A DNA stretch of 37,259 nucleotides from positions 1 through 37,259 of the forward strand of contig CAZRGV010000055.1 of NCBI GenBank assembly GCA_964599655.1. The letters are read 5' to 3'. Under the pieces are notes generated by a model. The model searched no databases, was not told where the DNA came from, and worked only from the letters and a program-made list of their open reading frames with translations. Origin of the DNA: CAZRGV01 sp964599655. Lineage in GTDB: Bacteria; Planctomycetota; Planctomycetia; Isosphaerales; Isosphaeraceae. Made by a program: the position numbers and the translations under genes. Shown piece by piece: positions 7,833-15,272 of the stretch (position 1 is the first letter of the stretch; the number at the start of each line of letters is the position of its first letter).

Positions 7833-9575
7833 TCAGAGTCGAGGCGACGCAGGCTTCACGGGCGGTTCGAAGCCGTTCGCGCCTCGCACCTTCGTCTTTC
7901 GCTTGTACACACGATCGCCGCACGTGATGAAGAGCGTGTCGAAGTTCTCACCCCCTAGGCAAACGTTCGAGACCGCACCGCCCGGAACCGGGATGATCCC
8001 ATTGACACGGCCCGCCTGGTCGCAAAACTGAACACCCATACGCGTGGCGACATACAAACGTCCGTCCCGATCGACGCACATCCCTCCAGCGCCGCTGTCG
8101 TCCGCCGTGTCGGGCACATGCAAGTGATAGTACTTTTGCTTGTACGAGAGTGAACCATCGGGCTCGACCTGATAGCTATAAACCCAATGACTCTTCGCAT
8201 CAGAGACGTAAAGCAACGACTGGTCGGGCGAGAGGGTCACGCCACTCGTCGTGTTCGGGCCTAGCAGGTCCACCGACCTCAGCTTGCCCTGCTCGTTGAT
8301 GACCCAGACGCTGCCCGTCGAGCCGTCGGTCGTGGCGAATAGGTTCCCATTGTAACCGACGATCAGGTCATTGCCCTTGAAATCCCTGTCGATTACCTCC
8401 GACGATCCATCCGTCCGATAGGCAACGATCTCTTCCCGGAACCTGGCGATAGAATACAGCTTGCCATCGCGGCCGAACGCTTGACCATTCAGGCCGCCGC
8501 CGAAGTCGTGGCCGTTTCCTCGCTTCGAGTCGGCGAGGAACAGGGTCACCTTGCCGTCAAGGCCAACTTTATACGTTTCACTGTTGGCGACGTCAGTGAA
8601 AAAAACCTCTCCCCTACTATTGACGGCCGGGGCTTCGACATGCTTGTAACCGTTCGCGACCAGGATCCAGCCTTCACTCGGAATAAGAACCTCTCGCAAC
8701 TGAGGGGATCCCTCGCCGGCCTTTACTGGCTGGGGCCAGCCTTTCCAGAGCCATCGCATCGCATCGGGGAAGATCTCGGTCGCGTGCTTGCCGTTGTGGC
8801 CTCCATCGCCCCAGACGTGATTGACCTCGTAGCCGGCAAAACTCAGGGCGCGCTCCATCTCCTGGTTGGCCATCCACCAGTCACCGCCATAAATGTTCAG
8901 ATCATTCGAACCATCTTGAAGAAATACCCGAATCGGTTTTGGCTCGGTTTTGCGGATCAAAGTCGGATAGTCGTTGCCGCCTCGAAGGCCCACATACGTG
9001 CCGATTGCGCTAAAGACCCGCTGGAACGCATCGGGCCGTTCCCACGCGGCTGTGAATGCGCAGATCGCCCCACTGCTCGATCCGCCGATGCAGCGGTCGT
9101 TGCCGTTCCGAGACAGCCGGATCGGCCGGCCGTCCGAGGCCTTCTTCGTCTCCACCTCGGGCAGAAGCTCTTCCAGCAGGAACCTCACGTAGCGGTCACC
9201 CAGCCCGTCGTACTCAAAGCTTCGGTTGAAGCGGTCGAGTGCACGATCCGAGATCGCCTTCACCCGCCCGTGCATCACGAACACGCCGATCGTGACCGGC
9301 ATTTCCTTCTTCGCGATCAACTCGTCGAAGACTGCGGGCGCGTTGTACTGAACGCCATCCTGATTGACATAAACGCACGCCGGCGTATCTGGATTATACT
9401 GTGATGGCACGTAAACCCAATAATCCCGGACCGTGCCGGGAAAGATCGTGCTCCGGTCGAAGGTGAATTTCAGCACCTCCCCTTTCGGCACGTCTTCGGC
9501 GCCCCGGGCGAGGTGAGGAGAAACCGTCGGCCAGATCAACAACAGGGCGAGCCAACGATAGGGAGATTTCGGCAT
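7833..9575 (-). CDS. Exported esterase (enterochelin-esterase-like) fused to SMP-30/gluconolactonase propeller
   Basis: A 580-residue protein. The ATG at 9575 has AGGAT about 9 bases upstream and begins a signal peptide (PKSPYRWLALLLIWP, cleavage near ARGAED). Residues about 35-285 are an alpha/beta-hydrolase of the putative esterase family (PF00756-like): nucleophile elbow GGSSSG with Ser167, acidic residue in LQDGSND near 225, and His260 in DGGHNGKH. Residues about 300-575 are a six-bladed SMP-30/gluconolactonase-like propeller, with repeated GEVFFTDVANSETYKV, GKLYSIARF and DGRLYVATRMG strands. The pairing suggests sequential cleavage of an ester and opening of a lactone outside the cytoplasm; this is inference. 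It lies 66 bases upstream of the enolase-superfamily gene on the same strand, so joint transcription is likely. Confidence 0.87.
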   Translation of the reverse strand: MPKSPYRWLALLLIWPTVSPHLARGAEDVPKGEVLKFTFDRSTIFPGTVRDYWVYVPSQYNPDTPACVYVNQDGVQYNAPAVFDELIAKKEMPVTIGVFVMHGRVKAISDRALDRFNRSFEYDGLGDRYVRFLLEELLPEVETKKASDGRPIRLSRNGNDRCIGGSSSGAICAFTAAWERPDAFQRVFSAIGTYVGLRGGNDYPTLIRKTEPKPIRVFLQDGSNDLNIYGGDWWMANQEMERALSFAGYEVNHVWGDGGHNGKHATEIFPDAMRWLWKGWPQPVKAGEGSPQLREVLIPSEGWILVANGYKHVEAPAVNSRGEVFFTDVANSETYKVGLDGKVTLFLADSKRGNGHDFGGGLNGQAFGRDGKLYSIARFREEIVAYRTDGSSEVIDRDFKGNDLIVGYNGNLFATTDGSTGSVWVINEQGKLRSVDLLGPNTTSGVTLSPDQSLLYVSDAKSHWVYSYQVEPDGSLSYKQKYYHLHVPDTADDSGAGGMCVDRDGRLYVATRMGVQFCDQAGRVNGIIPVPGGAVSNVCLGGENFDTLFITCGDRVYKRKTKVRGANGFEPPVKPASPRL

Positions 9576-10063
9576 GGTGGATATCCTGGTGTCGCGGCTA
9601 GGAGGGACATCGGGAACCACACGCGCGGCGAGCCTCGTCAGGACACGCACAATCAGCGGAATGCCCCGGGACCCCGAATCTTGGTGGATGGTCGCGCCTC
9701 AGCACTTGCTTGAGCAAGATACCCCACGCGGCTTCCCTTTGACCAGGCACCAGCCTCGTCGGTGCGAACTTTCTCCGGAATCGCAAAGTAAAGTCACCGC
9801 AAGGTCTAACTAATCCGTCGTTTCCGACGAACCGGTAATCCGGAAGCACGCGGGGTGGTCGTCTTTCAGAAACGAACCTGAATCCGACGCCAAAATTTTC
9901 GCGATTCGCGCGGAAGGAGTCGTCGTGACCGGACGTTGCATTCGCGAACCGGCTTCCTGAGTCTCGCCAACTGACTGGACCGCGACTCTTGGCCGGCGCG
10001 ACGCACCTTACAGAATAGCTTACTTTGGGTTGCATCGATCCAGGCCGCGCTTCGGACTGCCTC
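9576..10063. other. 488-base intergenic region with two inverted repeats
   Basis: No convincing gene on either strand. Two compact inverted repeats are visible: CTTGCT-TG-AGCAAG at 9705-9718, about 130 bases upstream of the esterase start and therefore a possible operator, and CGTCG-TTTC-CGACG at 9816-9829. Neither has a T-tract. Long frames through this stretch lack a ribosome site and resemble nothing I recognise. Confidence 0.5.
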
Positions 10064-10351
10064 TTAGTCCAGGGGCGCATAGAGCTCTGGAGTCCGGCTT
10101 TCGAGCAAAGGGAACAATCCCCCCAGACCGAACTGGATAAAGTGCTCGGAAGCGCGATGTGCATCGAGGGCAGTCTGATCCTCGTACTGCTCGTACAAGA
10201 AGAACCGCCGTGGATCGGTCGTCGAGCGATGGGCCACGTACAACCGGCAACCAGGCTCGGACCGTGTCGCCTCCGCCAGGCGTTTCAAGAGCCCGATCGC
10301 CTCGTCCTCGTGTCCAGCTTTGACAACATAAGTCACAGCAACACAAATCAT
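10064..10351 (-). CDS. Antibiotic biosynthesis monooxygenase (ABM/YgiN-like) domain protein
   Basis: A 95-residue single-domain protein. The ATG at 10351 has GGAGG 8 bases upstream, which rules out longer in-frame starts. The sequence runs VAVTYVVKAGHEDEAIGLLKRL, EPGCRLYVAHRSTTDPRRFFLYEQYEDQTALDAHRASEHF, the ferredoxin-like pattern of PF03992. The YEQY..(A)LDAHRASEHF block is the most conserved part of YgiN-type quinol monooxygenases and related dimeric enzymes, which need no cofactor. It is a lone gene in a divergent position 190 bases from the DUF2934 gene. The exact substrate (quinol or other electron-rich aromatic) is unknown. Confidence 0.85.
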   Translation of the reverse strand: MICVAVTYVVKAGHEDEAIGLLKRLAEATRSEPGCRLYVAHRSTTDPRRFFLYEQYEDQTALDAHRASEHFIQFGLGGLFPLLESRTPELYAPLD

Positions 10352-10541
10352 TGTGGCAACCTCCACTGCCTCTCGACAGACGTTCCGAATCATGCACCAT
10401 GGGCCCCATGCTAGCAAATTCCGATCGCGTCGACCTTCGACTTCGAGCCGGAAAGCATCTGCGTTACAATCGAGGCGTCGGGGCGGCCGTCGCGAAGAGG
10501 CGCGGGCCCCGCGGTGGACCTCAAAGGAGGGTGGTCAGCCG

Positions 10542-11396
10542 ATGTTCCCTTCCCTCGAACGAATCCGGTTGGCGGCCTACTTCCGCTGGGAGCGTCGCGG
10601 AGGCACGCACGGTCACGACCTTGACGACTGGTCGGCCGCCGAGCAAGACCTGCTCTTCGCGAGCCATTATCGCGTGATCGCACACGAAGTCCTCGATGGA
10701 TCTCAACGGGCTCCGATCGGCCACGACCGACGGCCGGTCTGCCGGTTCTGCGAGGTCGCCTCCCTCGAAGCCAGCCAGACGGTTCCACAACCGGCATTGC
10801 CCTCTTTCCTGGGCCTCAACAGCCTGGCTACGTTCGACCAGTGCGACGGGTGTCGCGCTTTCTTTACCAGCCGCCTCGATATCCCTTTTGATACCTTCAG
10901 TCTTCCGTTCCGCGAAGGACGGTTCCCGCCGACTCCAAGAGTCATGCCGGTCGCCGTGTTCAAGTGCCTGGCGCGCATGGCACTTGCGATCCTGCCCGAG
11001 GCCGATCTCGACGCCTTTCCTGACACAATCGAGTGGATCCTCAACCCCGACCACGACCTTGACCGCCAGTCATTCACGGGCCACGCCTGTTTTGTTCATC
11101 TTCACCCCGTCCCGTTCGAGACCCCCTGGATCGCTCTGGCCCGTCGATTCGACGACGGTGGGCCGTTTCCTGACCTCTTGTTTTTCCTGGGCATGCGGTT
11201 TGCTACCTTTCAGATCGCTGTACCGTTCGGCTTCCGTGACGACGACCTCGACGGCCACGAACTCGTCGTTCCGAGAGTCGCCACGCCGTTCGGCCTGACC
11301 GAAGGTCGAGGTCCCTGCCCTTGCCGATGTTATCCGCTCTCGACAGTCGGAACCGAGCCCCGCGCAAGGGCGAGGCCGATGCTGGCGGATGCCTGA
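10542..11396 (+). CDS. DUF2934 protein with a degenerate HNH-like zinc site
   Basis: A 284-residue protein. The ATG at 10542 follows AAAGGAGG by about 13 bases and starts directly on a DUF2934-like helix pair (ERIRLAAYFRWERRGGTHG, then DLDDWSAAEQDLLF; residues 6-39), a short domain common in proteobacteria and planctomycetes with no known activity. Residues 67-104 hold two Cys pairs, CRFC (67/70) and CDGC (101/104), spaced as in the treble-clef zinc site of HNH-type proteins, with PALPSFLGLNSLATFDQ between them. The His of the usual AHALPEFLG block is replaced and the Asn after the last Cys is Arg, so nuclease activity is doubtful. The rest (about 105-284) is unrecognised, rich in Phe, Pro and Asp. 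The next gene, tspO, follows after 38 bases. Confidence 0.75.
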   Translation: MFPSLERIRLAAYFRWERRGGTHGHDLDDWSAAEQDLLFASHYRVIAHEVLDGSQRAPIGHDRRPVCRFCEVASLEASQTVPQPALPSFLGLNSLATFDQCDGCRAFFTSRLDIPFDTFSLPFREGRFPPTPRVMPVAVFKCLARMALAILPEADLDAFPDTIEWILNPDHDLDRQSFTGHACFVHLHPVPFETPWIALARRFDDGGPFPDLLFFLGMRFATFQIAVPFGFRDDDLDGHELVVPRVATPFGLTEGRGPCPCRCYPLSTVGTEPRARARPMLADA

Positions 11397-11434
11397 GAAG
11401 GTAGCCGACCCTTCGTGAAACGAGGAACCGACGG

Positions 11435-11935
11435 ATGGATCAGCACACCTCGCGGAGACCGGTCATCCCGCCCCTGCTGGGATTAGCCGCGAGTCTGCTC
11501 ATCTGCTTCCTTGTCGCTGGAGTGGGAGGCTACCTGACAAGTTTCGGTCTCGGAGAATGGTACTCGAGCCTCAGCAAGCCATCGTGGACACCACCGAACG
11601 AGCTGTTCGGCCCGGTCTGGACGTTTCTGTACGCGTCCATGGCGGTTGCCGTCTGGCTCGTCACCCGTGACTCGACCGGTTCTCAAAGGAGTCGCGCGAT
11701 GGCGCTCTTTGGCGCTCAACTGTTGCTGAACCTCGTCTGGTCGGCCCTCTTCTTCGTCGTGCGGAGTCCGGGCCTGGCCCTCATTGACATCGTGCTTCTC
11801 GACGTGGCCATCGTTGCCTGCATCGGTGTCTTCTGGCCGATCAACCGAGTGGCGAGTGCCTTGATGGTTCCGTACCTCGTCTGGGTCACGTTCGCCACCG
11901 CGTTGAACTTCGCGATCTGGAGCCGGAATGCCTGA
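11435..11935 (+). CDS. tspO: TspO/MBR family tryptophan-rich sensory protein
   Basis: A 166-residue five-helix membrane protein with GAGGA about 8 bases before the ATG. The hallmark block WYSSLSKPSWTPPNELFGPVW at residues 42-62 is followed by FLYASMAVAVWLV, LLNLVWSALFF and FATALNFAIWSRN, all typical of TspO. Family members bind porphyrins and other tetrapyrroles and influence stress and photosensory responses; the role here is unknown. It may share a transcript with the DUF2934 gene 38 bases upstream. No tetrapyrrole gene is nearby. Confidence 0.93.
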   Translation: MDQHTSRRPVIPPLLGLAASLLICFLVAGVGGYLTSFGLGEWYSSLSKPSWTPPNELFGPVWTFLYASMAVAVWLVTRDSTGSQRSRAMALFGAQLLLNLVWSALFFVVRSPGLALIDIVLLDVAIVACIGVFWPINRVASALMVPYLVWVTFATALNFAIWSRNA

Positions 11936-11993
11936 CTCGACATTCCTACCGAAACGTCCAAAGTCTTGTGACAAGATAGTTCCTCTTCCGCCA

Positions 11994-12010
11994 CCCGATC
12001 CTCAATCGGG
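11994..12010 (+). terminator. Hairpin after tspO (possible terminator)
   Basis: CCCGAT and ATCGGG pair around a five-base loop 58 bases after the tspO stop. No T-tract follows. A second small palindrome, CTTGTGACAAG, lies at 11965-11975 in the same gap and could be a protein-binding site for the next gene. Confidence 0.35.
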
Positions 12011-12054
12011 GTTCCCGCTCAACTTCTCCGAGAAGTGATCCGGAGTCTCGCATT

Positions 12055-12816
12055 TTGAACCACGATCTTCCTCGAGTCGCACTTGTCACTGGTAGCGGCA
12101 AGCGACGGATCGGCTGGCACCTGGCCGACGCCCTAGCCGCTCGCGGCTACAAACTCGCCGTTCATTACCATACCTCGGCCGAAGACGCCGCGGAAACGAT
12201 CGAACACCTCAAAGGCTGGGGTGTCGAAGCCCATGCGTTTCAGGCCGATCTGACCGACGAGGATTCCGCGCGGGGTCTGGTCCGCGCCACTCTCGATCGA
12301 TTCGGACGGATCGATGTCCTCGCCAACTGCGCGGCCACCTGGAAACCCAAGCGATTGGACGACGTCACCGCCCACGACCTTCGCGAGGACTTCAACACCA
12401 ATGTCCTCGGCACGTTCGTGTGCGCCCAGGAGGCGGGACTGGCCATGACCCGCCAGGCCAACGGTGGTTGCATCGTCAACTTTGGTGATTGGGCCACGGT
12501 CCGACCCTATCTTAACTACGCGTCCTACTTCTCCTCCAAGGGAGCCATTCCCACCCTGACACGCAGCCTGGCTGTCGAGCTTGGGACTCGCAACCCGAAG
12601 GTTCGGGTCAACGCCGTGCTGCCGGGGCCCGTCATGCTGCCACCCGACCTGCCCGAGTCCGAGCGGAAGCAGGCCGTCAACGCCACGCTGGTTCAACGAG
12701 AGGGTCATCCCTCACACGTCGTCCAAGCCGTGCTGTACCTTATCGACAACGACTTTGTTACGGGCACTTGCATGACCGTTGACGGGGGACGGACCATCTT
12801 CGCGGGAGGAACATGA
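12055..12816 (+). CDS. SDR oxidoreductase, pteridine-reductase-like
   Basis: A 253-residue Rossmann-fold enzyme. The start is a TTG with GGAG 9 bases upstream; no in-frame ATG precedes the NAD(P)-binding motif TGSGKRRIG at residues 12-20. The Arg residues in that turn are a feature of pteridine reductases, which use NADPH. Catalytic residues are Tyr158 and Lys162 (YASYFSSK). Asp145 in VNFGDWA stands where classical SDRs have Ser, again as in pteridine reductases such as PTR1/FolM. The C-terminus MTVDGGRTIF is typical for FabG/FolM-like enzymes. Reduction of dihydropterin or dihydrofolate is therefore the best guess. It converges on queC with 9 bases between stops; both could touch pterin or deazapurine chemistry, but opposite strands argue against a shared operon. 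Confidence 0.85.
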   Translation: MNHDLPRVALVTGSGKRRIGWHLADALAARGYKLAVHYHTSAEDAAETIEHLKGWGVEAHAFQADLTDEDSARGLVRATLDRFGRIDVLANCAATWKPKRLDDVTAHDLREDFNTNVLGTFVCAQEAGLAMTRQANGGCIVNFGDWATVRPYLNYASYFSSKGAIPTLTRSLAVELGTRNPKVRVNAVLPGPVMLPPDLPESERKQAVNATLVQREGHPSHVVQAVLYLIDNDFVTGTCMTVDGGRTIFAGGT

Positions 12817-12825
12817 TCGGACCGG

Positions 12826-13551
12826 TTAAGCCACGTAAGGTCCAGCCGCATGGTAGAACGTCATGTCGACGAGTCCTGCATCGAAAAACGCTCGCCGACG
12901 CTCCGCGCATTTGTTGCAGTCGCCGCAATGCTGACCATCGACCGGTCTGATGCAGGAAAAGGTTCGTTCCAGCGGTAACCCTGTACCCATCCGCATCACA
13001 TCCAACTTCCCTAGATCACCGAAAGGGCGAACGATTCGCACCGAGCCCCCAATCGCCAGGTTGACAGCGGTCTGGTAGGTCTCAAAGAAGCTGGGGGTGG
13101 CGTCAGGAAATGGGTTGGCGTTCAAGGTGGCAAGCGCCAGGGTGGGTACCCCTTCCAGATGGCACCAAACGAGCGACTTGGCCAGCAACCAGACATTTCT
13201 CGCCGGCAAGTAGACAGCCTCGTCGGGCGACTCGGCGTCGGGTACATCGCGACCGGTCACGGCCCAGTGGTCTGGAATCAGGTCGCGGACGGGCACCTCC
13301 ATCACCTGCAACGGACGGAGCACCGGAGAACCAATCGCGTCGAGGAAGTCTCGCAGATGGTTTAGCTCGGCTGGCTCCCAGAAAAACCCACTCCGGACAT
13401 ACAGCGGAACAACGTCTTCGTAATGCTGCAACACCTCGCCGAGCAGGATCGCGCTATCGAGCCCGCCGCTCACAAGAACGGCCAGACGCGACGTCTCTTC
13501 GATTTCCCGGATCGGCTCTACCGATCCAGCGATCGAGTTCGGGAATCCCAT
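12826..13551 (-). CDS. queC: 7-cyano-7-deazaguanine (preQ0) synthase QueC
   Basis: A 241-residue enzyme that converts 7-carboxy-7-deazaguanine to preQ0 with ATP and ammonia, in queuosine biosynthesis. SGGLDS at residues 28-33 is the PP-loop ATP motif; YLPARN at 114-119 is the QueC signature; Cys200, 209, 212 and 215 (SCIRPVDGQHCGDCNKC) form the C-terminal zinc site with the 9-3-3 spacing known for QueC. AGGAG lies 12 bases before the ATG. The segment NANPFPDATPSFF replaces the more usual GYPDC block, so it belongs to a divergent branch. No queD, queE or queF is in the window. Members of this fold also occur in defence operons, but none is visible around it. Confidence 0.88.
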   Translation of the reverse strand: MGFPNSIAGSVEPIREIEETSRLAVLVSGGLDSAILLGEVLQHYEDVVPLYVRSGFFWEPAELNHLRDFLDAIGSPVLRPLQVMEVPVRDLIPDHWAVTGRDVPDAESPDEAVYLPARNVWLLAKSLVWCHLEGVPTLALATLNANPFPDATPSFFETYQTAVNLAIGGSVRIVRPFGDLGKLDVMRMGTGLPLERTFSCIRPVDGQHCGDCNKCAERRRAFFDAGLVDMTFYHAAGPYVA

Positions 13552-13897
13552 GGAGGGGCTAAGCTCCTCGAAAAATGACGGAAGGCGGTATCCTGTTTGC
13601 TCCTGACACGGCGGAACCTACCGAAAACTGCATTGTAGAAGTTCCCACCCAATCGACCATCCCCTAAAAATCGTGGATCCTCAGGATCGACATCGAGCTT
13701 GGAAAAAGCTCACGGGCTTTTCGTGTCACATCTCAAAATCGGGTTCGTATGTCTTCTGGGGAGATTTTGCCTAGTTGACCGGCTCGTCGGCAACTGCATT
13801 CACGAATACATCCTACCGAGTTGGCGAGAGTCGGGTTGAAGGATAAGATTCCCACAGGCCAAGGCGCTCTCGCCAATCGGCCGTGGAGGAGGGGGTC
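13552..13897. other. Divergent promoter region between queC and the kinase gene, with two hairpins
   Basis: About 346 bases without a gene. GATCC-TCA-GGATC lies at 13676-13688 and a perfect GAGCTT-GGAAA-AAGCTC hairpin at 13695-13711. On the plus strand a TTTT follows the second hairpin about 7 bases later, so it could terminate or attenuate leftward or rightward transcripts. No preQ1 riboswitch fold could be matched upstream of queC. Confidence 0.4.
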
Positions 13898-14803
13898 GTG
13901 GGCATCTTAGGAAAGCTGTTCGGCGCCAAGTCTCAAGGTGGACAGAAACCCTCGGCTGTGCCGAAGGTTCGAAAAACCAACCTCGCCCGGCGCTTCACCA
14001 TCGTTGCCGAGACCGGGCAAGGGAGCATGTCCAAGGTCTACCGTGCAACCGAGAACCAGACCGGACGCACGGTCTGTCTCAAAGTGCAGGACATGGCCAA
14101 AACCGCCGCCGCCGCCGCGCGTTCGACGGGCACCGGCCGCCTGTCCGAGGGCGAGATCGGGATGAAGGTCGTTCACCCTCACGTCGTTCGCACCTTTGAG
14201 TGGGGGTTGTCGACCAAGGGCGAGTACTTCATCGTGATGGAATACATTGATGGGGTCAGTCTCACCTTCGTCCGACAGTCGAAGGTTCTCGAGCTTTCCG
14301 AGAAGCTCGAACTCCTCGCCCAGGCCGCTGAGGGGCTAGCCGCCGTGCACGAGGCCGGGTTCATCCACCGTGACTTTGGGCCGAAGAACCTGCTTGTCAA
14401 TCGCCACAACCAGGTCAAGTTGATCGACTTCGGCCTGGCGGTTCCCAATACCGCAGCGTTTCGTCGCCCCGGAAATCGGACAGGCACCCTGGCCTACATG
14501 GCTCCCGAACTGCTGCGCCGCGAGGAGACCGACGAGCGCATTGATATCTTCTCCTTCGGCGTCACGGCCTTCGAATTCCTCTCCGGCAAGCTACCTTACG
14601 ACGCCAACCTGAACGAACCCATGGCGGTGATGCGTCAGCGCATCAACTCCCAGCCGATGGATCTCGGACAGGTGGCGCCTCACCTTCCGGTCGAACTTCG
14701 AGACCTCGTCAACAAGACCCTTGCCAAGCGTCCCCAAGACCGATGGCCCAAAATGTCAACCATGGCCGAGGCTCTGAGGGAACTCCCAGTCCCCAGCCGT
14801 TGA
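13898..14803 (+). CDS. Soluble Ser/Thr protein kinase (Hanks type)
   Basis: A 301-residue kinase. The GTG at 13898 is preferred over a GTG at 13883 because GGAGGAGG ends about 7 bases before it. After a basic leader of about 30 residues the kinase domain runs from RFTIVAETGQGSMSKVYRA (glycine loop) through Lys62 (VCLKV), Asp159 in HRDFGPKNLL, Asp177 in IDFGLA, GTLAYMAPELLR and a final Arg-bearing helix (RPQDRWPKM). All catalytic residues are present, so it should be active. There is no transmembrane segment and no sensor domain after the kinase domain, unlike many PknB-type planctomycete kinases. It is a single gene; targets cannot be guessed. Confidence 0.93.
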   Translation: MGILGKLFGAKSQGGQKPSAVPKVRKTNLARRFTIVAETGQGSMSKVYRATENQTGRTVCLKVQDMAKTAAAAARSTGTGRLSEGEIGMKVVHPHVVRTFEWGLSTKGEYFIVMEYIDGVSLTFVRQSKVLELSEKLELLAQAAEGLAAVHEAGFIHRDFGPKNLLVNRHNQVKLIDFGLAVPNTAAFRRPGNRTGTLAYMAPELLRREETDERIDIFSFGVTAFEFLSGKLPYDANLNEPMAVMRQRINSQPMDLGQVAPHLPVELRDLVNKTLAKRPQDRWPKMSTMAEALRELPVPSR

Positions 14804-14839
14804 GAGAATCCTCGTTGGATTGCTCCCCCCTCTAACCCA

Positions 14840-15268
14840 ATGCGAATTCTGTACTTACACGGATTTTACTCAACGCCAAGGGGGAACAATCCCATCTTCC
14901 TGTCCCACTCTGGGTTCGAGTCGACCAGCCCCGATTACCCGACGACTTCTCAGAGTTGGTTCGGAGGAGACGGTTGGCCTTTGAACTCGGACAGCCGGAA
15001 CCTGACGCCGGCTCTAGCCGGGACAGAACCGCAGCGCTGAATTCTGACTCAGGAACGGTCCCCTGGTGTTGATCGCTCCAGTCTGGAAGCCCTGGGGAAC
15101 CCGCCGGGCTCGCAAGGTCGTTCTGCTCGATCAGTGCTGATCGCTCCGGTCTGGAAGCCCTGGCGAACCGTTGGTCGGGCCAAGCCGGCAACCCTTATCC
15201 TGCACTGCGAGCACGTGGAAGAGATCCGGTTTTCGGACAGCCTCGAGCTTGTCAACGTAATTTCTGGC
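14840..15268 (+). pseudogene. Decayed YqiA-like alpha/beta hydrolase (esterase) gene
   Basis: Pieces of one hydrolase are spread over different frames in the correct order. The start MRILYLHGFYSTPRG, then NPIFLSHSGFESTSP, read from 14840. The frame shifts at a C4 run (14929-14932), after which RLPDDFSELVRRRRLAFELG continues, then GSSR (the nucleophile elbow with Ser) and LNSDSG. A second shift lies at another C4 run (15060-15063), followed by LVLIAPVWKPWGT. That piece is then duplicated 68 bases later, and the second copy continues VGRAKPATLILHCEHVEEIRF and SDSLELV. The catalytic His region (DHRLADPE-like in intact relatives) is missing; the sequence runs straight into the 3' end of prmC. Order and identity of the pieces come from recall of the YqiA/UPF0227 type. 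Two of the lesions are single-C losses, which could also be read errors, but the duplication and lost end are not. Confidence 0.75.
15067..15169 (+). repeat. Imperfect direct repeat, two 35-base units 68 bases apart
   Basis: Copy 1 is 15067-15101 and copy 2 is 15135-15169; both read TGnTGATCGCTCCnGTCTGG and onward, with 32 of 35 bases the same. Both encode LIAPVWKPW of the decayed hydrolase. The 68-base offset is not a multiple of three, so the duplication itself breaks the frame. Confidence 0.85.
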
Positions 15269-15272
15269 TGGA

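Noticed and set aside
8481..9404. Open frame of 307 codons on the plus strand
   Set aside because: It is antisense to the esterase/SMP-30 gene, with no ribosome site and no recognisable domain.
9598..10164. Open frame of 188 codons on the minus strand over the long intergenic region
   Set aside because: It overlaps the well-supported ABM-domain gene in another frame and has no ribosome site or recognisable domain.
12826..13551. QueC as part of a DNA-modification or defence system
   Set aside because: No DNA-modifying partner, nuclease, helicase or cGAS-like gene is adjacent, and the protein has the usual four-Cys zinc site of QueC.
13552..13897. preQ1 riboswitch upstream of queC
   Set aside because: Two hairpins are present, but no preQ1-I or preQ1-II pattern with the required A-rich tail and pseudoknot could be matched by eye, and the hairpins lie well away from the queC start.
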